A stretch of 64,000 nucleotides of DNA, taken from the NCBI GenBank assembly GCA_014055495.1, contig WIAG01000002.1, forward strand, positions 62,001 to 126,000, given 5' to 3'. The position numbers were made by a program, and so were the translations under genes. The DNA is from Nitrospira sp. CR1.2. GTDB lineage: Bacteria; Nitrospirota; Nitrospiria; Nitrospirales; Nitrospiraceae. The notes beneath the pieces are model-generated. The model saw only the letters and a program-made list of their open reading frames with translations. It was not told the origin of the DNA and did not search any database. Positions 26,298 to 35,636 of the stretch are shown here, in pieces (position 1 is the first letter of the stretch; each line of letters starts with the position of its first letter).

Positions 26298-28172
26298 CTA
26301 CACCAGCTTGAACTGGGCGACCGACGAGTTGAGACCTTCGGCCAGTTTGGCCATGTCTTCGATGGTCAACCGGGTCGAATCTGTCTGCTTCTGGGTCGCC
26401 ACGGCACCGCCGGTAAACTCCTTGATCGCTCGACCGACCTTTTCCGTCGAGGCCGTTTGGTCGGATGCCGCACCGGCGATATTTTGTGCCAATTCGGATG
26501 ACCGCTTCGCGATGTCGGAAATTTCCGCGAACACGTCGCCGGTTCGAAGGGCGGAGGCCGATCCTGCTTCCACCGCCTGAGTTTCGTGCTCCATCGCCAC
26601 CACGGCATCCTGCGTTTCGGTCTGAATGACTTTCACCAGGTCGGCGATTTCGCGGGTCGCTTGGGTGGAACTTTCCGCCAGTTTTCTGACTTGATCGGCG
26701 ACGACCGCGAACCGTGCACCGGCCTCACCTGCGCCCGCCGCCTCGATGGCGGCATTGAGCGCGAGGAGGTTGGTTTGATTGGCGATCTCTCGAATCGTCG
26801 ACACGATCTGTGAGATTTCGAGTGAGCGGTCGCCGAGGCCTTTGACCTGCTTGGACATGCGTTGCACCGCGGAACGAATACTCTGCATGTCGCGCACCGT
26901 TTCCTGCACCGCAACGTTTCCGCGCTCGGTCGCGGACAACACCTGCTTCGCGGACTCGGATGACGCACCGGCTGTGCTGGCGACTTGACGCATACCGGCG
27001 GCCAACTGCTCGACCGCGCCCAAGGTTCGCACCGACTCCTCCGCCTGAGCTCTGGCCGTTCCCGACATCTGCCCGGCCGAATCTCGTAAGGTTCCTGCTG
27101 ACTTGTTTACCCGGTCGGCCGCTTCCCGCACCTGCTTCAACAACTGTCCGAATCGGGCGATCATAAGGTTGAACCCGTCGGCCAGGTTTCCGAACATGTC
27201 GGCCGTCACCTCGCCTCGCTTGGTGAGGTCTCCCTTACCGACCTCGGAGACGAGCACAAGGAATTGCATGAGACGCTTCTGCATGAGGTCGCGTTCTTCT
27301 TCGGTCGACACCAGCGAGGTAATACGGTCGAGCATCGAATTGAATGCGGTGGCCATTTGTCCCAACTCATCGTGCGACTCGATCTTCGCGCGCGCCTGCA
27401 GGTTGCCGCCGGCGGCCTGAGTCGCTACGTTGGCAATGTGTGTAATGTTGCGGGACAAGAACATCGCCAGGAGGTAACCGACGAATAACCCGAGTCCCAC
27501 CGCCACCACACCGCCGACCACAAGAATGAACGTACCGTTGGTCGCGAGCGCCTGCGCATCGTCGTTGAGGTCTTTGGCAATCGCCTCAATGGTCGTCACT
27601 TGCTCGTTGTGTCGCTTCACGACGTTGTCGAACGACGGCGTCAGGTTGACCGTCAGTGCCAGGACACCGAGCGCGCGCATTTGCTCAGCTTGAGATGCGG
27701 AAAGCGTGTTGCGATCGAAACTGTCGGCCAGAGCGCTCAGAGCGCCGGCGGCATCCTGAAAGTATTTCTTCAGAGCCGGCTCGAACAGGGCGAGGTCGGC
27801 CTGTTCGTCTCGCCCCGTCCGCGACACGCGCAGGTTGGTGCTCTTGTAGCGATTGACCGCTTTTTCAATCTCCGCTTTGAGCGCAGGGAGCTTGGCCGCG
27901 TCCTGAGCAAAGTCCCCCTGTTTCGTCGCCGAGGCCACGTCCAGCAGAATTTGATGATGCTTGGTCAGCGCCGTTCCCATCTGAGCAAAATCGGCCAAAG
28001 ATACGGTGTAGTCCGCGTACACCGTTTGGGAGTGCGTACTCAACTGCTGCAGCGTGAACACACCGACACTGGCCATGATCATGATGATGAGACTGACCAG
28101 ACCGAAGCCGAGAAACAGCTTCGATCGTGTCTTCATGTCCTGAAATCGATTCGTGACGCCTTGGCCGATCAT
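26298..28172 (-). CDS. Methyl-accepting chemotaxis-type receptor (PilJ-like)
   Basis: 624 residues. The first membrane helix is at about 18-42, a periplasmic four-helix-bundle sensor at 45-210 and the second helix at about 213-240. Two HAMP-like segments follow ('[19 protein letters not shown]', '[13 protein letters not shown]'). The signalling hairpin tip is '[33 protein letters not shown]'. It ends 'SVAQFKLV', without a CheR-binding pentapeptide. AGGAGG lies 8 bp before the ATG. It sits between cheW and cheA. The ligand is unknown; the heme protein at the head of the operon is a possible partner. Confidence 0.92.
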   Translation of the reverse strand: MIGQGVTNRFQDMKTRSKLFLGFGLVSLIIMIMASVGVFTLQQLSTHSQTVYADYTVSLADFAQMGTALTKHHQILLDVASATKQGDFAQDAAKLPALKAEIEKAVNRYKSTNLRVSRTGRDEQADLALFEPALKKYFQDAAGALSALADSFDRNTLSASQAEQMRALGVLALTVNLTPSFDNVVKRHNEQVTTIEAIAKDLNDDAQALATNGTFILVVGGVVAVGLGLFVGYLLAMFLSRNITHIANVATQAAGGNLQARAKIESHDELGQMATAFNSMLDRITSLVSTEEERDLMQKRLMQFLVLVSEVGKGDLTKRGEVTADMFGNLADGFNLMIARFGQLLKQVREAADRVNKSAGTLRDSAGQMSGTARAQAEESVRTLGAVEQLAAGMRQVASTAGASSESAKQVLSATERGNVAVQETVRDMQSIRSAVQRMSKQVKGLGDRSLEISQIVSTIREIANQTNLLALNAAIEAAGAGEAGARFAVVADQVRKLAESSTQATREIADLVKVIQTETQDAVVAMEHETQAVEAGSASALRTGDVFAEISDIAKRSSELAQNIAGAASDQTASTEKVGRAIKEFTGGAVATQKQTDSTRLTIEDMAKLAEGLNSSVAQFKLV

Positions 28173-28268
28173 CGTGCACTCCTCCTTGTTACTGCTGTTC
28201 CAGCGATTCGCCTGCCGCTCGGTCAGCTCCCTCCTCGATCGGCAAACGAACCTGTATGGCGTAGTCGT

Positions 28269-28814
28269 TTAGATCACCGGGAATGCCGCACTGCCTCCGT
28301 CCACCTGCGCAAAGACCTGCGGAACTTCCAGCACTCCCCCGAGACGCTGATCCACGCGAAGCACCGCCGACACACAGGGACGCGCACCGGTAGGCCCGGC
28401 CTGCATGGCGGGCAGCAGTTGCTCCCGTGCGACAGTGTGAATTTCCGGAACATGGTCGACAAGCACGCCGACCTGCCTCGCGCCATGACGGACCACCACC
28501 GCGAACGGCAGCGACGACTGTCCGGTCGAGAGGCCGAGGCTGCCCCGCAAATCCACCAGGGTGATGACGGTTCCCCGTAGGTTGGTCACGCCTGTGAAGT
28601 AGCTAGGCATGCTCGGCACGGCAGTCACGGACTCCACCTCAAAGACTTCACTGACATGGCGAAGATCGATCGCGAACAGTTCGCCGCCGAGCGTCAGCAC
28701 GCACATCCGCAGCGGACGGTCGGTCGACGAAGCGGACGATCTTGATGCGCCGGGGATTCCTGTACCCTGAGCTGACGCGACAGATTGAGATGGAATGGTG
28801 GGGACGTCGCTCAT
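28269..28814 (-). CDS. cheW: CheW adaptor protein
   Basis: 181 residues. A 35-residue Ser/Thr-rich N-terminus precedes a standard CheW domain: 'MCVLTLGGELFAIDLRHVSEVFEV', 'VTNLRGTVITLVDLRGSLGL' with the conserved N-L-R-G, and 'VVRHGARQVGVLVDHVPEIHTV'. It joins the receptor to CheA. It starts 3 bp after the CheY stop and precedes the receptor gene, an order shared with cyanobacterial Pix/Tax and Pil-Chp clusters. Of the three CheW-type proteins in the operon this is the most canonical. Confidence 0.88.
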   Translation of the reverse strand: MSDVPTIPSQSVASAQGTGIPGASRSSASSTDRPLRMCVLTLGGELFAIDLRHVSEVFEVESVTAVPSMPSYFTGVTNLRGTVITLVDLRGSLGLSTGQSSLPFAVVVRHGARQVGVLVDHVPEIHTVAREQLLPAMQAGPTGARPCVSAVLRVDQRLGGVLEVPQVFAQVDGGSAAFPVI

Positions 28815-28817
28815 GAG

Positions 28818-29180
28818 TTAATTCAACGCCCGCTTCACTGCGGCGACCAGGTCTTCGGCCTTGAATGGTTTCACCACGTAGCCGTTCGCGCCCTGCTGTT
28901 GCCCCCAAAACTTGTCGCTCTCCTGCCCCTTGGACGTGCACAGCACGATCGGGATCCCCTTGAAGCGGTCGTCACTCTTCAGGTCGCGACAAGCCTGAAA
29001 TCCATTGCGGCCGGGCATCACCACGTCCAACACGATCACATCCGGTTTATCCAATGCCAACTTGTCTTCCAATTTGTCGGCATTGGGATAGGAGACCACC
29101 GTATGGTTAGCGGACTTCAGATACCCTTCGATCAACTGCAACTCGGCGTACGAGTCATCCACGACGACGATCTTACTCAT
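28818..29180 (-). CDS. Single-domain response regulator (CheY/PilH type)
   Basis: 120 residues, one receiver domain. D8 and D9 form the acidic pocket, D52 in 'VIVLDVVMP' is the phospho-acceptor, T82 and K104 are in place. The sequence resembles PilG/PilH or PixH more than flagellar CheY. It should receive phosphate from the CheA Hpt domains and act as diffusible output or phosphate sink. The ribosome binding site GGAGGGG lies 5 bp before the ATG. cheW follows at once. Confidence 0.9.
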   Translation of the reverse strand: MSKIVVVDDSYAELQLIEGYLKSANHTVVSYPNADKLEDKLALDKPDVIVLDVVMPGRNGFQACRDLKSDDRFKGIPIVLCTSKGQESDKFWGQQQGANGYVVKPFKAEDLVAAVKRALN

Positions 29181-29241
29181 GCGTGCCCCTCCAAACCGGC
29201 TAAATGTGTGCGACGATCGCTGACCTGCCCAGCGCCTGGAT

Positions 29242-29976
29242 CTATTTCATCGGAATAACAATGCTGATGGCGCCGGCGAGATCCCCTTCATGCCAACCCT
29301 CTTTTTTGGCCCCTGTCACATCGCGATCACCCTTGGGATTGCCGTGACAGCTGAGACACGTGGTCGCGGCATACTCCGGGTCCATCATGCGCAGCACCGG
29401 CCGTCCGTCGAGCATCGTCGTTCGGCTGTACGGCTGCCCCTTGGGATGGCGCGTGTCGGCAAAGAGTCTCAACACTTCGGCCTCAAAATCATCCGGGCGA
29501 TTTCCGGGATACCGATAGTCCGTACTGGTCAGCTTCACGCGAATTCCGGTTTTACGAAAAAACCGCTCGCCGGATTTTCTGGCGAAGACCGCGGGGATCA
29601 TGCCCTTAAACCCGACCCCCTGCTTGTTGATCACGGGCTGCGCCTCATCGATCACTTCCTTTTCCGATTCCACCATGGCAAGGAACAACGGCCCCTGCGG
29701 CACCGTTGCAGGCCGGCTCAAATCGATCTTCGTCGCTTTGCGAAAGCGTTCAATCACCTGATTGGCCACGAAGTCGCCGGTAAATCCCTTGTCGCCTTTG
29801 CTGGAGTCGTTGATAATCGCCTGGTGTTCTGAGAGGACGCCGCGTCCGACTTGCACCAATTTGATGAGCAGTTCGGCCGTTTCCACTTCGGTATTGGCCG
29901 ATACGGGCACGGCCATCCCGATACTTGTCGCCGTCAGTACCGCCACCAGGATTCTGCTGATGCAATGGTTCGCCAT
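29242..29976 (-). CDS. Periplasmic DUF3365 (Tll0287-like) heme-binding protein
   Basis: 244 residues from the ATG at 29976, which has AGGAGG just upstream; the longer track ORF adds nonsense. The signal peptide is 'ILVAVLTATSIGMAVPVSANTE'. The DUF3365 fold includes 'QPVINKQGVGFKGMIPAVFARKSG' and ends with a c-type heme motif CLSCH near residue 203 and 'GDLAGAISIVIPMK'. Proteins of this fold (cyanobacterial Tll0287, PAS-like) are redox or gas sensors. It lies 61 bp upstream of CheY on the same strand, so it may be the sensory input of the chemosensory operon. That link is inference. Confidence 0.82.
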   Translation of the reverse strand: MANHCISRILVAVLTATSIGMAVPVSANTEVETAELLIKLVQVGRGVLSEHQAIINDSSKGDKGFTGDFVANQVIERFRKATKIDLSRPATVPQGPLFLAMVESEKEVIDEAQPVINKQGVGFKGMIPAVFARKSGERFFRKTGIRVKLTSTDYRYPGNRPDDFEAEVLRLFADTRHPKGQPYSRTTMLDGRPVLRMMDPEYAATTCLSCHGNPKGDRDVTGAKKEGWHEGDLAGAISIVIPMK

Positions 29977-30046
29977 GGCCCCTCCTTCTCCCTGCCTCCC
30001 GGTCGCCCGGAACACGCCATCGCCTAAGTCCGCTGATCTATTGTCA

Positions 30047-30074
30047 AAGATAGCGCAAAAATATCGATTGACAA
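30047..30074 (-). promoter_or_regulatory. Candidate sigma70 promoter for DUF3365-chemosensory operon
   Basis: On the minus strand TTGTCA, 16 bp and TATCTT precede the DUF3365 gene by about 70 bp. Matches are 5/6 and 4/6. The surrounding 393 bp gap (29977-30369) between this gene and cobQ holds no other feature I can support. Confidence 0.4.
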
Positions 30075-30369
30075 TTGTATGGACACGGGGAGCCCGCGTC
30101 AGTCCCCTGTGACCCCGGGCAGGCTTGTGCACAATTGGTGCCAAACAAAACACATACTTAGCGCGAAGGAGCCAGATCGAGGCCCGAGCATGAAGTCGGC
30201 GATTTTGCGGATGAATCGGTGCGGGAAACGACGCTCCCCCGAGTTGTGGCACAGAACCAACCCGGCACCCTCGCTGTTCAAGATTATGAAGGGAGCGCCA
30301 AAGTTTGGTCGCTTTGGAAGGGAAGCGTCAAAATGACCGTCTGGGCCACCTCTGTTCCACGGTCAGCGA

Positions 30370-31941
30370 TTACCGGCCCGTCTGTGAACGAAGGATGGTC
30401 CAGATTGGAGTGAGATCGAGGTGCTGCTCAACATGGTCGGCCCAGCGGTCCAGCACATGCCGTTGGGTGTCGTTCACTTGCTGAGAACGTGCGCGCTCCA
30501 CCGGCACGAGTCCTTTTCTACGACGCAGTCGATTCAACCAGGTACGCCGAAACTCCGGGCGATCGAACAGTCCGTGAAGATAGGTGCCCCAGACCAGCCC
30601 ATCCTCCCGCACAGCTCCGTCCAAGGAGCCACCGTCCGGCCCCCCGCCATGAAACTGATCGGTGGATTGCACCGCGTTCCGATGGAGATGAAAACAGGGA
30701 CGATGGGGACCGGAATCTGTGCGTCCCATGTGAATGACGTACCCGCGGACCGACACCGGGCCTTCGTCCTGAAGATGCAGCGCAGAGGCGTCGACCTGTC
30801 CAGTGATTTTCTCCGGCATCATGATGGTGTCGATCTGCAACAATTCCAATCCGGTGGCCTGCCCGCCGGTCTCTACGCCATCGGGATCGGCAATCCGACT
30901 GCCCAACATTTGGTAACCGCCGCAGATCCCGAGCAACTCCCGTCCGCGATGGACATGGTCCCGCACGACCGCGTCAAACCCCTTCGCGCGCAGGTAGGCC
31001 AGGTCTGCCAACGTGCTCTTCGACCCGGGGATGATCACTGCATCGGCTCCCGCCGCCTCTGCCGGCGTCGCGACGTACCGAAGGGCCACATCGGCTTCTT
31101 GGATCAACAGGTTGAAATCCGTGAAATTGCTCATGTGCGGCAGCAACAGGACCGCGATGTTCACGCGATCGTCCGCAAAGGCCGCCTGATGCCGCGCTTC
31201 GACACCCAGACTGTCCTCCTGATCCAGCGTGAGGTCACGAAGAAAGGGCAGCACGCCCAGTACCGGAATCCCCGTCCGCTCATGGAGAAACCGGACCCCG
31301 TCTGCAAAGAGTGCCCGGTCGCCGCGAAATTTGTTGATCACGAGCCCGCAGACCCTGGCGCGTTCCTCCGGCGTGATAAGGTCCAGCGTCCCGATCACTT
31401 GGGCAAACACGCCGCCGCGATCGATATCGCCCACCAAGACCACTCGGGCATCCGCTAATTCCACCGTCGCCCAGTTGACCAAGTCACGGTCACGCAGATT
31501 CACTTCGGCGGCGCTGCCGGCCCCCTCGATCACGATCACGTCAGAGTGCGCGGCGAGCCGTTCGTAGCTGCTCCGCACTGCCTGGAATAATGTCGAATTC
31601 CGGCCGCGCGAAAAGTACGCCTGCGCGTCCAACGTGGAATGGACCTTCCCCTGTACCACCACCTGCGCCCTGGCATCGGATTCCGGTTTCAGCAGAATCG
31701 GATTCATGTCCACATGAGGAGCAAGGCCGCACGCCTCAGCCTGCAACGCTTGCGCGCGCCCGATTTCTCCGCCTTCCGAAGTCACGAACGAGTTGAGCGA
31801 CATGTTCTGCGCCTTGAACGGGGCTACCCTGATTCCCGCCCGATGCAGCAATCGGCAGAGACCAGCCACCACCAGGCTCTTTCCGACATCGGAGCCGGTC
31901 CCGAGAACAGCTATCGCTCTGGCACGTGTAGCGTGAGCCAT
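30370..31941 (-). CDS. cobQ: Cobyric acid synthase
   Basis: 523 residues. The N-terminal dethiobiotin-synthetase-like ATPase begins 'AIAVLGTGSDVGKSLVVAGLCR'. The C-terminal class I glutamine amidotransferase carries the nucleophile Cys in 'LLGICGGYQMLG', plus 'YLHGLFD' with its His. It amidates peripheral carboxylates of adenosylcobyrinic acid a,c-diamide to give adenosylcobyric acid. A GGAG lies 4 bp before the ATG. It is the last gene of the btuB-led B12 operon, 16 bp after cbiZ. Confidence 0.94.
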   Translation of the reverse strand: MAHATRARAIAVLGTGSDVGKSLVVAGLCRLLHRAGIRVAPFKAQNMSLNSFVTSEGGEIGRAQALQAEACGLAPHVDMNPILLKPESDARAQVVVQGKVHSTLDAQAYFSRGRNSTLFQAVRSSYERLAAHSDVIVIEGAGSAAEVNLRDRDLVNWATVELADARVVLVGDIDRGGVFAQVIGTLDLITPEERARVCGLVINKFRGDRALFADGVRFLHERTGIPVLGVLPFLRDLTLDQEDSLGVEARHQAAFADDRVNIAVLLLPHMSNFTDFNLLIQEADVALRYVATPAEAAGADAVIIPGSKSTLADLAYLRAKGFDAVVRDHVHRGRELLGICGGYQMLGSRIADPDGVETGGQATGLELLQIDTIMMPEKITGQVDASALHLQDEGPVSVRGYVIHMGRTDSGPHRPCFHLHRNAVQSTDQFHGGGPDGGSLDGAVREDGLVWGTYLHGLFDRPEFRRTWLNRLRRRKGLVPVERARSQQVNDTQRHVLDRWADHVEQHLDLTPIWTILRSQTGR

Positions 31942-31957
31942 CGCACTCCAGCCTGAT

Positions 31958-32689
31958 TTACCGGCGATGCGTCGCCGCCCATTGCGCGGCGCGTGCGAGC
32001 CCTTCGATCACACAGTCGCTCACCACAAGGCCGATCATAGAACCGAGGTCGGTATGCGTCCCCGCATACGCATGCCACGGACCACGTCCACGCAGGGCAC
32101 AGACGGCGACTACCGCATCCGTCCCCGTCCCTGTCGCACCGGGCGAACCGGACCAGCTGGAGACGGCATGATCGCGCAAGACGCCGGTCTTCGCCTCCGT
32201 GGCGACCTGTACCACACCGACCAGCGCCGGACCCGCCAGGCAGGCGTTCGTCACCACAATCAGATTAATTGTTCCGGCCTTGCCGTGCCACACAGGCCCT
32301 TCCCCATGACCAGGCGGTTCACCGGCCCGCACGGCATTGGTAATCCCGACGGTGGCAAAACATTCCACCCAGAGATCATCTCGTTCCTCTCGGCGGCTCA
32401 CCACCTGCGTCATGGGCACCGCCGTCATCAGGCCGACGCAATCCGGCTCAACAGCAAGTAAGCCGGCAAGCCGCCGCAGATAGCGAGAAGGATGCTCCCA
32501 CGTTCTCCCTTCGACATTCGGTGCGGGATTCGAGGGCACCTGATGATTGAGAATGTAGCGAGTGGTTCGCAGGCCTCCGCCCCGTGGTGCCGAGGACAAG
32601 ACACGCATGCGAGTGCCCAGATCAAGGATCAGCGTCTCGCGGGCTATACGCGATTTGGTGTAGAAGCGATTCGACCGATGTCCGCTCAT
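31958..32689 (-). CDS. cbiZ: Adenosylcobinamide amidohydrolase
   Basis: About 243 residues from the ATG at 32689; the track's GTG start overlaps cobD and both have weak ribosome binding sites. 'LMTAVPMTQVVSRREERDDLWVECFATVGITNAVRAG' and 'AGTINLIVVTNACLAGPALVGVVQVATEAKTGVL' are characteristic of CbiZ. It cleaves adenosylcobinamide to adenosylcobyric acid, so salvaged corrinoids with the wrong lower ligand can be rebuilt through CbiB. CbiZ is best known in archaea and some bacteria such as Rhodobacter. Its place beside cobD and cbiB fits remodelling. Confidence 0.87.
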   Translation of the reverse strand: MSGHRSNRFYTKSRIARETLILDLGTRMRVLSSAPRGGGLRTTRYILNHQVPSNPAPNVEGRTWEHPSRYLRRLAGLLAVEPDCVGLMTAVPMTQVVSRREERDDLWVECFATVGITNAVRAGEPPGHGEGPVWHGKAGTINLIVVTNACLAGPALVGVVQVATEAKTGVLRDHAVSSWSGSPGATGTGTDAVVAVCALRGRGPWHAYAGTHTDLGSMIGLVVSDCVIEGLARAAQWAATHRR

Positions 32690-32700
32690 TCTGCCACTCG

Positions 32701-33792
32701 TCACACACACGACAAGGCCTTCAGGAGCCGATCATTCTCGCGTCTTGTTCGCACCGCCACCCGCAACGAGCGATCGTTCAATCCCGGGACGTGCGTACAG
32801 TCGCGCAGCAACAGCCCCTGCCGTCGCAGCACCGACACCGCTCGGGTGGCCTGCTGTCCGACCGGCAGTTCCAACAGAATGAAATTCGCCTTGGTTGGAA
32901 ACGCCCGGACGCCGGACAGCCGTTCAAGCCCACGCTGTAACCTGATCCGTTCTCGATCCATGAACTGCAGGCTGCGCCGGCGATGTCGATCGTCCTGCAA
33001 AGCCGCCACGGCCACTTGCTGCGCCAGCATGTTGACAGACCAGGGAGGTTGCTGCTCGCTGAGTTGTTGCACCACGACGGGCGATGCAACCGCATACCCC
33101 ACACGGAGGCCTGGCAGCGCATAAAACTTGGTGAAGCTGCGCAGCACAATGGTCCTGGGCGGAAGGGTCTTCCCAAGAATCGACACCGACTCACAATAGT
33201 CAGCAAACGTTTCGTCGACCACACACCAGAGTCCGAGACGCGCTGCCTCACGAGCAAGCGTCCGCACGGCCCCTGCCTCCCAGGCGACGCCGGTCGGGCT
33301 ATTGGGATTGCAGAGCAGCACGGCATCGAGGGGACGCGATCGCGTCCCCGCTCGTCCGGCCTGTCGCATGGCCTCCAAAACCAGTTCCAGCCTGGGCCGG
33401 TAGGAATCCGTCTGCCCGGCCAGCACGGTGCTGACCCGTCCTCCGGATCGTGCCATCGCCGACGTGTATTCCGAGAAGGTCGGACCAACCACCAACAGAT
33501 GCCCAATTCGCAAGGCTGCGGGCAGAAGATGGATCAACTCCGTCGAACCGTTTCCAATGATAAAGGCCTGCGGTGAACGCCGCCAGTAGGCGGCGAGTGC
33601 CTGCCGAAGATCCCAGCACAGCGGATCGGGATAATGGCACAGCACGGTCCTCGCACGACTGAGCATCCGGAGGACGGCCGGTGATGGACCTAGCGGATTA
33701 ATGCTCGCGCTAAAATCGAGCAATCGATCGGGCGCGCGTCCCAGTTCACGAGCTGCGCCGTACACATCCCCGCCATGGACCGCCCGCCTCAT
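32701..33792 (-). CDS. cobD: L-threonine-O-3-phosphate decarboxylase (CobD), PLP-dependent
   Basis: 363 residues from the ATG at 33792, which forms an ATGA overlap with the cbiB stop; the GTG three codons earlier is less likely. It has the fold of histidinol-phosphate aminotransferases, with the PLP lysine in 'RSFTKFYALPGLRVGYA', 'CNPNSPTGV' and the N-terminal 'HGGDVYGAARELG' typical of CobD. It makes (R)-1-amino-2-propanol phosphate, the linker of the nucleotide loop, used by CbiB, which is encoded just upstream. HisC is the main alternative, but context favours CobD. Confidence 0.9.
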   Translation of the reverse strand: MRRAVHGGDVYGAARELGRAPDRLLDFSASINPLGPSPAVLRMLSRARTVLCHYPDPLCWDLRQALAAYWRRSPQAFIIGNGSTELIHLLPAALRIGHLLVVGPTFSEYTSAMARSGGRVSTVLAGQTDSYRPRLELVLEAMRQAGRAGTRSRPLDAVLLCNPNSPTGVAWEAGAVRTLAREAARLGLWCVVDETFADYCESVSILGKTLPPRTIVLRSFTKFYALPGLRVGYAVASPVVVQQLSEQQPPWSVNMLAQQVAVAALQDDRHRRRSLQFMDRERIRLQRGLERLSGVRAFPTKANFILLELPVGQQATRAVSVLRRQGLLLRDCTHVPGLNDRSLRVAVRTRRENDRLLKALSCV

Positions 33793-34745
33793 GACACCCA
33801 CAAGGACAACACGGCAAAGAACAGACCGAGCGCATAGGTGACCAGCATGATGCGGGTTGCCTGATCGATATGTTCGGGAGCCACCTCCGCCGACCCATCA
33901 CCAATCCGTTCGGCATCGTGGGGGACGCCGTCGTAATAGTTCCGCCCTCCGAGTTGCACCCCCAACGCCCCGGCCATCGCGGCTTCCGGCTGACCGCTGT
34001 TGGGACTGGCATGCTTGTCCCCGTCCCGATGCAGGATGTACCAACTCTCATGGATGCGATGCCACTGCCCGGTGGACAAGCCGGCAGCCAGCGCGATGAA
34101 GCCGCCCGTCAGTCGAGCAGGCACCCAGTTCAGCACATCATCCAACCGGGCGGAGGCCCAGCCGAAATGTTCATGCCGTTCATCGCGATGTCCGATCATG
34201 GAGTCGAGCGTACTGACAGCCTTATAGGCCAGCGCCAGCGGCGCGCCGCCGAGCGACAGATAGACCAGCGGGGCAATGATCCCGTCCGAGGCGCTTTCGG
34301 CAATGGTCTCGACGGTCGCGCGCGCAATCTCCGGCTCCGTCAACGCGGCGCTGTCCCGCCCCACGATCATGGCAACCGCCTTTCGCGCTCCGGCCAGATC
34401 GCCGGCCGCCAGGGCCCCGGCTACCCTCTGAACATGGTCGTAGAGATCGCGCCCGGCTAATGTCGTCGAGGCCAGGCCGACGCCGATCGCCTGTCCCAGG
34501 ATCGGGTGGCTCGCAAGAGCCTGAGTCATCACCCATGTGGCAGCCCCATAGACCGCCGCAGGAAGACCGAGCGCCAGACAGACGCCGGCGATCTGGAGGG
34601 CCTGCTCGCTCCGGCAGATGGTGCGGATACGATGATCGATCCAACCGATGACCACACCCATCCCCCGCACCGGATGGGGCAACCAGCGGGGATCTCCCAC
34701 CGCAACATCGAGCACCGCTGCGAGCGATAATTCGATGCCGGTCAT
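33789..34745 (-). CDS. cbiB: Adenosylcobinamide-phosphate synthase CbiB
   Basis: 318 residues, a membrane protein. It starts 'ELSLAAVLDVAVGDPRWLPHPVRGMG', the family signature, with 'VGRDSAALTEPEIARATVETIAESASDGIIAPL' and 'PNSGQPEAAMAGALGVQLGG' in the conserved loops. It joins the aminopropanol phosphate to adenosylcobyric acid at the inner membrane. It overlaps cobS and cobD by 4 bp each (ATGA), so the three genes are translationally coupled. Confidence 0.94.
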   Translation of the reverse strand: MTGIELSLAAVLDVAVGDPRWLPHPVRGMGVVIGWIDHRIRTICRSEQALQIAGVCLALGLPAAVYGAATWVMTQALASHPILGQAIGVGLASTTLAGRDLYDHVQRVAGALAAGDLAGARKAVAMIVGRDSAALTEPEIARATVETIAESASDGIIAPLVYLSLGGAPLALAYKAVSTLDSMIGHRDERHEHFGWASARLDDVLNWVPARLTGGFIALAAGLSTGQWHRIHESWYILHRDGDKHASPNSGQPEAAMAGALGVQLGGRNYYDGVPHDAERIGDGSAEVAPEHIDQATRIMLVTYALGLFFAVLSLWVS

Positions 34746-35620
34746 CGAGTCATCACCAAGACCGGCACGAAGAGGAGAAACAGGATCTCGATCAGCTCAT
34801 TGGTGGCACCGAGGAGATCGCCGGTCACGCCGCCGAACCAGGCGCGGCATCCCTGCCGTACCAACAGGATCAGCGCCACTCCCAATCCCATCGTGACCAA
34901 TGACGACACTGCGCCCAAGGCTGCGCTGAGGGCCACGACCAACACCAGGCTGCAGAGCAGAACATGGTGCCATGACAGGTTCATGAGAAACGCCGATGCC
35001 AAGCCTCCATCGCGCCGCGCAGAGGGAGAGCCCCAGGCCACGCAGACCATGGCCCAACGCCCCACCGCCGGCATGCAGAGCAACGCAGGAAGACGCCAGG
35101 GTTGCGGAAGGGCGAGTAGGCCGGCATAACGCAGCAAGAGCGACAGAAACAGCCCGGTCGCGCCGAGTGCCCCGATACTCGGATCGCGCATGATACGCAG
35201 CCGGTCGTCCACCATCCGTCCCCCCGCCAATCCATCGACTGTGTCCGCGAGTCCGTCTTGATGGAGCCCGCGCGTGAGCAAGGCCAGCAGGACAATCAAC
35301 AACACGTTCACCACCTCAGGCGCCACCCACCAGCGCAAGCCTTGGTCGATCAGCGCCAGCACCCCGCCGATCATCAGCCCCACCGTGGAATACCAGGCCA
35401 TCGATGCCGCCAGTTCCTCCGCCGTCACATCATGGTGGCGACGGCTGATCGGAATGGCGGTGAGAAAATGCCAGGCCAAGATGAACGGGCGGACCAAATC
35501 ATGTCCAACTGGCGACGCGCGAGCACCGTCGCGACGCGGATGCTGCGCGCGGAGCCCGGATTCCACCGGAGACGAACCCACCGTATCTCCGGTGCCTTCG
35601 CTCGGCATATCACGCTTCAC
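34742..35620 (-). CDS. cobS: Adenosylcobinamide-GDP ribazoletransferase
   Basis: 292 residues. After a variable 45-residue N-terminus, 'RPFILAWHFLTAIPISRR' starts the family fold. 'TRGLHQDGLADTVDGLAGG' holds the conserved acidic residues (DGLADTxDG) that bind Mg2+. Several membrane segments follow. It makes the final bond between the activated corrinoid and alpha-ribazole. The annotated GTG start (GTGAAGCGTGATATG) lies in sequence resembling the intergenic repeat; the ATG four codons on is an alternative. It begins 3 bp after the cobT stop. Confidence 0.92.
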   Translation of the reverse strand: MKRDMPSEGTGDTVGSSPVESGLRAQHPRRDGARASPVGHDLVRPFILAWHFLTAIPISRRHHDVTAEELAASMAWYSTVGLMIGGVLALIDQGLRWWVAPEVVNVLLIVLLALLTRGLHQDGLADTVDGLAGGRMVDDRLRIMRDPSIGALGATGLFLSLLLRYAGLLALPQPWRLPALLCMPAVGRWAMVCVAWGSPSARRDGGLASAFLMNLSWHHVLLCSLVLVVALSAALGAVSSLVTMGLGVALILLVRQGCRAWFGGVTGDLLGATNELIEILFLLFVPVLVMTR

Positions 35621-35636
35621 CTGTCACGCCTCACGA
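35608..35636. repeat. Repeat-like sequence at the cobT/cobS junction
   Basis: On the minus strand CGTGAGGCGTGACAGGTGAAGCGTG looks like two tandem diverged copies of the CGTGAAGCGT arm. It supplies the last codons and stop of cobT and the start of cobS. The match is partial, so chance resemblance is possible. Confidence 0.4.

Noticed and set aside
29977-30252. N-terminal extension of the DUF3365 protein
   Set aside because: A signal peptide and a strong AGGAGG mark the ATG at 29976; the extension is polar with no family match and covers the candidate promoter.
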